This document shows positions 1 to 5,968 of a DNA stretch of 12,842 bases, piece after piece; position 1 is the stretch's first letter; every line of letters starts with the position of its first letter. The notes under the pieces were generated by a model, which was not told the origin of the DNA, searched no databases, and saw nothing but the letters and a program-made list of their open reading frames with translations. Made by a program: the position numbers and the translations under genes. Source of the stretch: Gammaproteobacteria bacterium (lineage in GTDB: Bacteria; Pseudomonadota; Gammaproteobacteria; Pseudomonadales; Oleiphilaceae); NCBI GenBank assembly GCA_003695085.1, contig RFIV01000180.1, forward strand, positions 1 through 12,842, read 5' to 3'.

Positions 1-20
1 GTTTTGGTTTGGTGTTTCAT
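1..20 (-). CDS. Start of an unidentified gene, cut by the left edge
   Basis: On the minus strand an ATG (complement of 18-20) follows a textbook AAGGAG ribosome-binding site (complement of 28-33) with a 7-nt spacer. The visible codons read M-K-H-Q-T-K and remain open at the edge. The gene lies 73 bp downstream of the DUF2306 gene on the same strand, so it may be the last or next member of that unit. Nothing can be said about its product, because only six codons are visible. The start is inferred from the ribosome-binding site alone and a chance match is possible. Confidence 0.5.
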
Positions 21-27
21 GGCAATG

Positions 28-33
28 CTCCTT
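28..33 (-). promoter_or_regulatory. Ribosome-binding site of the left-edge gene
   Basis: AAGGAG on the minus strand, seven nucleotides before an ATG. It is the main evidence that a gene starts here and runs off the window. Confidence 0.5.
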
Positions 34-93
34 TCGGGTATTTGATCAGGCAAAGAGTTGTTCAGGTTCGGATCTCTCGAAAAATGACTCGAC

Positions 94-768
94 TCATTTC
101 ATCGCCCACCCCCTCACCCTGTTCGCGGGCGCCATCACTTTTCGGCGCGAGTGAATCCACTCGACCACCAGCAAATTGCAGACATTGCTGAACCAGACCA
201 CGGCCTCGATGAACACGACATTCAGCTCGCCGAGCGAAACAAACAGGGGCAGCAAAATGACCCGGGAGACCGCAGGCGCAAGGCAAATGGCCATCACCCG
301 AGACATCCACAAGCGGTGCCGTGCGACGTCACCCCGGCGGATGGCGCGTATCCCAAAGTAGAGCGACATCAGCGTGCCAATGCCGAACACCAGGATTGCG
401 AGGTATTTCAGCCCAGTGCCAAAGGGCGGGAAGAACTGGTTCATCCACAGAGCCAAAAGCGATGCTGCCAGTGCCGCCACCAGCAGCAAATGGCCACTGC
501 GGCGGTGCCATTGCGGAAACCTCTGCCGCAACGCGTGCACGAATTGCAGTGGTGCCAGCAGGTTGAAAACAATCCGCGTGAGCAGATGGATCACGATGGG
601 AATCGGAGTAACGAAGTAATGCGGCGATGCAAAATCACCGTTCAGGTTTTCCGGCGTCGGCCCCTCCGCGAGAAGGCTAAGCTGAAAGGCGCCGGAGGCG
701 ATATTCAGCATGCCGAGCAGCAGCAAAAGAGAGGGAATGACGACGTTGTCTCGTTTATTTGTGTTCAT
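94..768 (-). CDS. DUF2306 family multi-pass membrane protein
   Basis: This 224-residue protein is mostly hydrophobic. Membrane segments can be read near residues 11-33, 55-78, 92-110, 121-141, 155-177 and 185-204. The pattern typical of DUF2306 proteins is visible: an H-R-R-x-G-H stretch at 88-93 leading into a membrane helix, and an R-G-D-x-x-x-H-R-L-W-M-x-R stretch at 145-157 leading into another. The biochemical role of the family is not known. Histidines near the membrane faces could bind a cofactor, but that is speculation. The ATG is preceded by AGGA at a proper distance. It starts 30 bp after the 82-residue protein gene on the same strand, so co-expression with the barrel protein unit is likely. 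The family call is fairly secure; function is unassigned. Confidence 0.8.
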   Translation of the reverse strand: MNTNKRDNVVIPSLLLLLGMLNIASGAFQLSLLAEGPTPENLNGDFASPHYFVTPIPIVIHLLTRIVFNLLAPLQFVHALRQRFPQWHRRSGHLLLVAALAASLLALWMNQFFPPFGTGLKYLAILVFGIGTLMSLYFGIRAIRRGDVARHRLWMSRVMAICLAPAVSRVILLPLFVSLGELNVVFIEAVVWFSNVCNLLVVEWIHSRRKVMAPANRVRGWAMK

Positions 769-798
769 GGGAAATCCTACAACAAGAGACCGAGATAC

Positions 799-1047
799 TC
801 AGCGCGTGCCGTCGATCTGGCGGACGTAAATCAGTACCAGACCTAGATCGCGCAGCTTTTTCAGCACACCGTGCAGCGCGGCCTGATCGGGGAGCCTGCC
901 GGTTAGCAGCGTTTGACCGCTGCTGACCGGAGACACGGACAAGTCGGAGAAATAGTCATCCCAGCGTTCGTCCAGCACCCCCTCGATGCGGATTTCGTAG
1001 AAACCACTGCCGCCAGTTTCGGTTGTGCCGGTCTGTTCATGGTTCAT
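799..1047 (-). CDS. Small conserved protein of unknown function (82 aa)
   Basis: This short protein has no signal peptide or membrane segment. After a polar, Thr/Gly-rich N-terminus (1-15) it shows a beta-like stretch F-Y-E-I-R-I-E-G (16-23), W29 within an acidic segment, a second beta-like stretch Q-T-L-L-T-G (45-50), an amphipathic helix from D54 to G69 containing D-Q-A-A-L-H-G, and a last strand V-L-I-Y-V-R-Q-I (71-78). The D-Q-A-A-L-H-G...L-R-D-L-G-L pattern recalls small hypothetical proteins seen in many bacteria, including actinobacteria, but I know of no assigned function. A strong GGAGGT ribosome-binding site precedes the ATG. It lies 34 bp after the barrel protein gene and 30 bp before the DUF2306 gene, so it is probably the middle gene of one transcript. 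Confidence 0.8.
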   Translation of the reverse strand: MNHEQTGTTETGGSGFYEIRIEGVLDERWDDYFSDLSVSPVSSGQTLLTGRLPDQAALHGVLKKLRDLGLVLIYVRQIDGTR

Positions 1048-1081
1048 GACGCACCTCCGTTACGCAGCGCATGACCACCGG

Positions 1082-1657
1082 TTACCAGTGGTAACCCGCG
1101 CTCACTGCCAGGTTGGTGCCACCGGCTTCCCGGTCCTCGCCGTTGAGCCGCACCTCGGCGCGCGAATAACGGGCATCGAGGCCAAGGTGAAACTTCGGTG
1201 TCAGGTCGTAATAGGCACCCGCGCCCACCCAGCCGCCGGACGCAGTATCGTCATAAGTCGTGGTCGTGCCGCCTGTGCTGCTTTTGGACTCGGCATAGAT
1301 GGAAGCAAAACCGCCCCCCACATAGGGTCGCAACGACGTGCCGTCGACTGTGAAGATCTTGCGCAAGCCAATATTCATCTCGGCGGTGTAAGCCTCATCC
1401 TTGTCCGCTCCATGTTTGTTCTCGTCCCCCGTACCCATCAGATCGATGGCAATACTCACCGGCCAGTCGGTACGCTTGAAGTCGAGCAGCATGCCGATGG
1501 AAGACTGCTTGTCCGCATCCGGCCAGTCCTTGTCGTCCAGCGATTTCTGGCCAAGCATCCCGCTGACATTCCCGCTCCAGTCACCGGCCTGCGCCGCAGT
1601 TAGGGAAAGAAGTAGAGTTGCCGCCACCGCAGCAGCCTGTGTAGTTATCGATTTCAT
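1082..1657 (-). CDS. Outer-membrane beta-barrel protein (small porin-like)
   Basis: This 191-residue protein begins with a clear Sec signal peptide: K2, a hydrophobic Ala/Leu core at 8-22, and an A-Q-A|G cleavage site after residue 24. The mature part is rich in alternating polar and aromatic strands, with glycine-rich turns such as Y-V-G-G-G-F-A-S and G-A-G-A-Y-Y-D-L. It ends in G-Y-H-W, the terminal aromatic residue expected of proteins inserted by the BAM machinery. Size and pattern fit an eight-stranded barrel of the OmpW/OmpA-barrel or OMP_b-brl type. Its substrate, if any, is unknown. GAGG lies 8 nt before the ATG. It is the first gene after a 204-bp gap downstream of a large LAL regulator on the same strand and probably starts its own transcript. 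Confidence 0.82.
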   Translation of the reverse strand: MKSITTQAAAVAATLLLSLTAAQAGDWSGNVSGMLGQKSLDDKDWPDADKQSSIGMLLDFKRTDWPVSIAIDLMGTGDENKHGADKDEAYTAEMNIGLRKIFTVDGTSLRPYVGGGFASIYAESKSSTGGTTTTYDDTASGGWVGAGAYYDLTPKFHLGLDARYSRAEVRLNGEDREAGGTNLAVSAGYHW

Positions 1658-1772
1658 TGTGATTACCTCGTCTTGTCGTGAACGGCCAGCGCGTTCATCG
1701 CACCGATTGAAAACCGCTCAGCGCCGGAGAACTGGGCTGTTGCCTGTGCCATCCGGCTGATAACGAGATTAG

Positions 1773-1799
1773 GGGGAGATGGGGTGAGCTGGCCTCACC
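1773..1799. promoter_or_regulatory. Candidate regulator-binding sites upstream of the barrel gene
   Basis: On the plus strand GGGGAGATGG (1773-1782) matches eight of ten positions of the E. coli MalT box GGGGAKGAGG. It is followed directly by the inverted repeat GGTGAG-CTGGC-CTCACC (1783-1799). Both lie 116-142 bp upstream of the barrel protein start, downstream of a MalT-type regulator gene. Binding is inferred from position and resemblance only; the inverted repeat could instead be a weak hairpin after the regulator gene. Confidence 0.3.
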
Positions 1800-1841
1800 A
1801 GATGATGTGATTTAGAGGGTGATTGAGACCGGCGTGACTGC

Positions 1842-1855
1842 GGCCGCCTACGGCC
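1842..1855. repeat. Small GC-rich inverted repeat after the LAL regulator gene
   Basis: GGCCG-CCTA-CGGCC forms a perfect 5-bp stem with a 4-nt loop starting 6 bp after the regulator stop codon. There is no T-run on the minus strand after it, so it is at best a weak terminator or a transcript-end structure. Confidence 0.3.
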
Positions 1856-1861
1856 CACGAC

Positions 1862-4612
1862 TCAGGTGAGACTCAGTTCCGCTGCCCGGCACACAGCAGC
1901 GCGGCGGTTGTTGACGCCGAGTTTGCTGTAGATGTTTTTGGTGTGGGTACGAAGCGTGTTGAGAGAGACGAAGAGATGTTCAGCGATTTGTGGGCCGGTG
2001 AGTTCGCTGGCTAGCAGGCGGAGAACTTGTAGCTCGCGTTCGCTCAGGGGTTCGAGAAGGGCTTCTGAAGAGTGGTTACCATCCCCTGTGGCCGTGGGTT
2101 CGTTCGAATCTAACAAGCCGGAGAGTATTTGATCAACGAGCGCCGGACTTTCCATCTGTCTACGCTCGCGCCGCAGCAGGGCCAACATGGGCTCACCTTC
2201 ATCGGCGAATAGCCGCACGTAGTTTTCCGGCTCGGCGATGTCGAGTGCTTGTTGCAGCGCGTTGCGGGCGGTTTGCGCATCGCCTATCGTATCGTGCAAC
2301 AGTGCACTCAACATATGCGCTTGCGCCACGGAGCGTTGGCGTTTGCCGGTTTCGGCGCTGACGGCCAGTCGTGTCAGCAAGCCGAGTATGCGCTGTGCCT
2401 CGTGCTCGTCCGGCTTATCCCGGTATTTGGCAATCAGCAGTCGCGCCAGTGTCAGATGCTGGAACTCGAGCAGGTAGCCGGTTTCGTCTTCGGGCGTCAA
2501 GCCGCTTTTATCCGCCCAGTGCTGGACCTTGTCGATCCGGCCTCGCGCCAACCAGAGGCGCGCCATCCAGGCGGAGATGGGCTGCGTTTCCGGCGCGGGG
2601 CTCATAATCTGGCATTGCGCTCCCTCATCCAGTAGGGCTTCGGCTGCATCGAAATTCCCCTGTGCTTGCTTGACCCTCGCCATGACGATGAACCAGCGAT
2701 GCTGCACTTCGGGTAACCGGGTATAATCCTCCATCGCCTGGCTGGTTTGCAGGTGTTGCTCGGCTCCGACGAGATCCCCGCGCTCATAAGCCAGCTCTGC
2801 CAGCTCAACATGGATATCTGCCGTGCCCTGTGGTGGATGATCGCCGAAAGCTTCAGCAATCTTCAGCGCCTTCTGGCAGATGATTCCGGCATCACGAAAC
2901 CTGCCCTGAGAACCGCGAATACCGGACAACAAGCAAAGCGCCCCCAGACAAGAAACGAGGTCCCCGGATTTGCGCATGGTTTCGGCGCTTTCGGCAATTG
3001 CATCGTACGCGCCTTCCAGGTCACCACTTGACCACTGCGCCAAACCGAGTAGTGCGGTGGCCGCGCCCCGCCATAAGGTATCGCCGGCAGGGAAATGTTC
3101 CATGGCGCACCGAGCGTTGCGGACGATGCCGGGGAGGTCGCCATAAGCACCACACTGGTAGGCACGGGCGATGCCGAGCAGACCCGGCAACTGGGCAAAC
3201 TCGTCCTCGTTGCAGATTACCATGCCAGCGCGTTCTGCCTTGGCACGACCTGCTTCGTCACATGCCATATCAACCCACGCTTGCGCCTTGCTCAAGGGCG
3301 AATCAGCGGCGGTGAGGTCTTGAGACAACAGGCAGAACCCGCGATGGAAGGACAGCACGGGGCTGGCCTTGATACGCGAAGGTGGCAGCGCGGCAATCCA
3401 GTCGAGGAATATGCGCTCCGGCTTACTTCGGCGCAGCGCTGGCCACGCCTGCTCGACAAGTCGGGCCGCGTTCTCACTGTCGTTGGCAGTCAGGGCGTGA
3501 TGAATGGCGTCAACGGGAAAGCCGTTGTTCTCGAACCAGGCACTCGCGCGTTGATGAACCGTCTGCAACGCTGGCTTATCCTTACGCATTCGCGCCCTCA
3601 ATACGTCGCCGAAAAGGTGGTGATAGCGGTACCACTGCCGAGCTTCGTCGAGAGGGACGAGAAAAAGGTTTTGCTGTTCCAGCGCCAGCAACATTTCCTC
3701 CGCGTTGCCCTCTTCCCTGCCCTCTAGCCCACTGTGACCGGTGACCGCATTGCAGAGCGAAGCGCTAAAACGATCCAGAACGGCTGTTTTTTGCAGAAAG
3801 TCGCGCACGGCTTCCGGCTGACGACGTAAAACCTCTTCAAGCAGGTAGTCGAGGACAAACCGGTGGCTGCCGGTGAAAGACTCGATAAACGCCGCCTTGT
3901 CGTCACACCCATGCAGGGACAGCGCCGCCATCTGCAACCCGGCGATCCAGCCTTCGGTGCGCTGCTCCAACGCAGCCACTTCCCCGTCCGAGAGCGCCAG
4001 GCCCATCAGCTGGTTTAGAAAATCTGCCGACTCGGACGTTGAAAAGCGCAGCTCATTCAGGCGTAACTCCACCATCTCGCCACGAGCACGCATTCGAGCC
4101 AACGGCAGCGATGGGTCCTCCCTCGTGGTTACCACCAGGTGCAGGCTCGACGGAGCACGCTCAACTAGAAAATCCAGCGCCTGATCGACCGCTTCCGAGT
4201 CGAGCCGATGATAATCATCCAACACCAGCACGATACGTTCTTCAAGGGCTGACAGGGCATTGAGCAGAATAGTAAGAACATGCGCCGGTGGTGGCGGCTG
4301 TGCCGTATCCAAAGCCACCGAAGCTGCACCGACACCAGGTGCCTCAAGCGATGCCAACGCAGCAAGGAGATAGGAGAGAAACTGGTTGACGTCGCTGTCT
4401 GCCTCATCCAGCGACAGCCACGCAAACCGCTGTTGCCGCCCTCTCAGCCAGTCGACCACCAAGGTAGTTTTGCCAAAACCAGCCGGCGCGGAAACTAGCG
4501 TAAATTTGCGCGACAAACCTGCATCAAGCTGATCTAGCAAACGGGAACGGCGTAACCACTCCGACCGATGCGGCGGCGCGTGCAGTTTGGTTGAGAGAAT
4601 GAATGGGGGCAT
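1862..4612 (-). CDS. LAL/MalT-type LuxR-family ATP-dependent transcriptional activator
   Basis: This 916-residue regulator has the layout of E. coli MalT. The N-terminus L-S-T-K-L-x-x-P is typical of the family and supports this start, although the ribosome-binding site is weak. A STAND-type ATPase domain follows, with Walker A A-P-A-G-F-G-K-T-T (42-50), Walker B V-L-V-L-D-D (128-133) and T-T-R-E-D-P (162-167) at the sensor position. The long middle region (roughly 330-840) is helical and TPR-like, suited to binding a small inducer or partner. A LuxR-type helix-turn-helix closes the protein (856-916), with L-S-x-R-E-L-x-V-L and T-L-R-T-H-x-K-N-I-Y-S-K-L. Family members bind ATP and an inducer, oligomerise and activate transcription; the inducer here is unknown. 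By position the likely targets are the barrel, 82-residue and DUF2306 genes downstream. It is not MalT itself, as no maltose genes are nearby. Confidence 0.92.
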   Translation of the reverse strand: MPPFILSTKLHAPPHRSEWLRRSRLLDQLDAGLSRKFTLVSAPAGFGKTTLVVDWLRGRQQRFAWLSLDEADSDVNQFLSYLLAALASLEAPGVGAASVALDTAQPPPPAHVLTILLNALSALEERIVLVLDDYHRLDSEAVDQALDFLVERAPSSLHLVVTTREDPSLPLARMRARGEMVELRLNELRFSTSESADFLNQLMGLALSDGEVAALEQRTEGWIAGLQMAALSLHGCDDKAAFIESFTGSHRFVLDYLLEEVLRRQPEAVRDFLQKTAVLDRFSASLCNAVTGHSGLEGREEGNAEEMLLALEQQNLFLVPLDEARQWYRYHHLFGDVLRARMRKDKPALQTVHQRASAWFENNGFPVDAIHHALTANDSENAARLVEQAWPALRRSKPERIFLDWIAALPPSRIKASPVLSFHRGFCLLSQDLTAADSPLSKAQAWVDMACDEAGRAKAERAGMVICNEDEFAQLPGLLGIARAYQCGAYGDLPGIVRNARCAMEHFPAGDTLWRGAATALLGLAQWSSGDLEGAYDAIAESAETMRKSGDLVSCLGALCLLSGIRGSQGRFRDAGIICQKALKIAEAFGDHPPQGTADIHVELAELAYERGDLVGAEQHLQTSQAMEDYTRLPEVQHRWFIVMARVKQAQGNFDAAEALLDEGAQCQIMSPAPETQPISAWMARLWLARGRIDKVQHWADKSGLTPEDETGYLLEFQHLTLARLLIAKYRDKPDEHEAQRILGLLTRLAVSAETGKRQRSVAQAHMLSALLHDTIGDAQTARNALQQALDIAEPENYVRLFADEGEPMLALLRRERRQMESPALVDQILSGLLDSNEPTATGDGNHSSEALLEPLSERELQVLRLLASELTGPQIAEHLFVSLNTLRTHTKNIYSKLGVNNRRAAVCRAAELSLT

Positions 4613-4740
4613 GGACCTGACTCTACAGATGGCTCTCCCTAAGGAAACCCTGAACTATTGAGGTTTTTTAGTTTCACTTGCCATCCTCCTGATCTTGCCC
4701 ACCAACCTGTGGCCACGACTTCAACCTCTGGCAGGCGGGT

Positions 4741-4760
4741 CCCTTCTGATGCGCGAAGGG
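4741..4760. repeat. Inverted repeat upstream of the LAL regulator
   Basis: CCCTTC and GAAGGG form perfect 6-bp arms around TGATGCGC. It lies between a candidate promoter and the regulator start, so it could be a 5'-leader hairpin or a protein-binding site. No U-tract follows in either direction. Confidence 0.3.
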
Positions 4761-4768
4761 TCACTCCT

Positions 4769-4797
4769 ATCATAGTGCAAAATCCGAACAATCACGA
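4769..4797 (-). promoter_or_regulatory. Candidate promoter of the LAL regulator gene
   Basis: On the minus strand TATGAT (4769-4774) resembles a -10 element. It is preceded, 17 nt upstream, by TCGTGA (4792-4797), a poor -35 element. It would give a leader of about 150 nt. The rest of the 276-bp gap between the regulator and the permease gene shows no gene that I can support. Confidence 0.25.
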
Positions 4798-4835
4798 GAC
4801 CGGATCATGCCAGCAAGGTGTCAGACTCCCTCAGC

Positions 4836-4872
4836 CCTTCAGCAGAAGGTTGATGCCAGGCACGGCGTCAAC
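4836..4872 (-). terminator. Possible hairpins at the end of the hemB-ppk1-permease unit
   Basis: Starting 17 bp past the permease stop, the minus strand carries GTTGACGCC and GGCATCAAC (8 of 9 bases pair, 6-nt loop, 4849-4872). This is followed by CCTTC-TGCT-GAAGG (4836-4849). Neither is followed by a U-run, so an intrinsic terminator is uncertain; 3'-end protection or Rho-dependent ending is equally possible. Confidence 0.28.
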
Positions 4873-4888
4873 ATCCCCGGGGTTCAGG

Positions 4889-5959
4889 TCAGGAATCCAC
4901 CGCGTTCTGATCCTCTGGCCCGGTTGCGGGGGGCCCATGCTCAGGGCCCAGCAATACTGCCAACCAGCGTGTATCGTCGCTGGTTTCCAACGCCATTTTC
5001 ATCATCATCGTCAGCGGGACGGACAACAGCATGCCTGCCGGCCCCAGCAACGCGCCCCAGAACACCAGGGAGAGGAAAACAACCAGTGTCGAGAGCCCGA
5101 GGCCCCGCCCCATGTAGCGAGGTTCGATCATGTTGCCCATGAAGATGTTCACGCCAAGATACCCGGCGGCAATGACAAGTGCATGGCCCGGACCGAGCTG
5201 CACCAGGGCAAGCAGCACAGCCGGCACGGCAGCAATAATGGAGCCGATGTTGGGAATGAAGTTGAGCAGGAAGGCCAGCAGGCCGAACAGCGGGGCATAG
5301 TCCAGCCCCCAGCCCCAGTTCCAGATCAGCACCAACAGGCCCGTGGCCAGACTCACCAGTGTCTTGATGGACATGTACTGCTTGACCCGGTCTATGAAGC
5401 CATCCAGAGGACCGAAATCCAGTCGCCCCTCGAAGGCCCGGTGCAACTTGTCCGGAAAGGACGCTGCCTCGACGAGCATGAAAATGACCGTCAAGACGAT
5501 GAGAAACGCATTGGACAGCAGGGCCCCCAGCCCACCGAGCATGTTGACCACACTCTTGAGCACCGCGCCGGGATTGAAGTAGCTGGTGAGCACGGAGGCT
5601 GATACAGGCAGCCCCCGGGCCTGCAACCAGTCGAACAGTCCCTGGGTCATGCCCTGCAGTCTCTGCTGGTAAAACGGCAGCTGAGACTTGAAATCGGCCA
5701 CCGAGGAGACAAACACCGATACGACCACCAGTTGAAGCAGGGTAATCCCCACGATGACCAGTATCAGGGACAGCCAGCCCGGCACGCCCTTGCGCTGCAG
5801 ATACACGAAAGGAGGCGTGCAGAGAATGGTGAAGAAGGCCGACAGGAACACCATGGAAATGATGGACTCGGCCTGCTTGATGCCGGTGATGACAATGACA
5901 AAGGCCGCCAGCGTGATCAGCACACGTGAGGCCGGCGAAAACGTTCCCTGTTGTGACAT
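4889..5959 (-). CDS. AI-2E family transporter (permease)
   Basis: This 356-residue inner-membrane protein has the expected length and layout of the AI-2E transporter family (PF01594). Hydrophobic segments lie near residues 12-27, 32-55, 60-88, 140-165, 197-215, 222-255 and 259-276, with a last one at 290-318. A polar stretch of about 50 residues (90-140) follows the third segment. Family marks include N-F-I-P-N-I-G (233-239) followed by P246, E-P-R-Y-M-G (279-284) and L-G-P-A-G-M-L-L-S-V-P (305-315). Members have been linked to autoinducer-2 export or Na+/H+ antiport, but most have no proven substrate, so a quorum-sensing role should not be assumed. GAGGAGG sits directly before the ATG. The gene starts 9 bp after the ppk1 stop, so translation is probably coupled to ppk1. 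Confidence 0.9.
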   Translation of the reverse strand: MSQQGTFSPASRVLITLAAFVIVITGIKQAESIISMVFLSAFFTILCTPPFVYLQRKGVPGWLSLILVIVGITLLQLVVVSVFVSSVADFKSQLPFYQQRLQGMTQGLFDWLQARGLPVSASVLTSYFNPGAVLKSVVNMLGGLGALLSNAFLIVLTVIFMLVEAASFPDKLHRAFEGRLDFGPLDGFIDRVKQYMSIKTLVSLATGLLVLIWNWGWGLDYAPLFGLLAFLLNFIPNIGSIIAAVPAVLLALVQLGPGHALVIAAGYLGVNIFMGNMIEPRYMGRGLGLSTLVVFLSLVFWGALLGPAGMLLSVPLTMMMKMALETSDDTRWLAVLLGPEHGPPATGPEDQNAVDS

Positions 5960-5968
5960 CAGGCCTCC

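Noticed and set aside
151..846. 231-residue plus-strand open frame opposite the DUF2306 gene
   Set aside because: Antisense to a gene with good membrane segments and a ribosome-binding site; its own translation is low-complexity and it crosses into the next gene.
3095..3727. 210-residue plus-strand open frame inside the LAL regulator
   Set aside because: Shadow frame within a long, clearly coding gene; no start signal and no motif.
4658..5602. 314-residue plus-strand open frame opposite the permease gene
   Set aside because: The translation is low-complexity and polar, rich in Gln, His and Arg, typical of the reverse side of a membrane protein gene.
4889..5959. Quorum-sensing exporter role for the AI-2E family protein
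   Set aside because: The family name does not establish substrate. No luxS or lsr genes are visible and other members act as ion antiporters.
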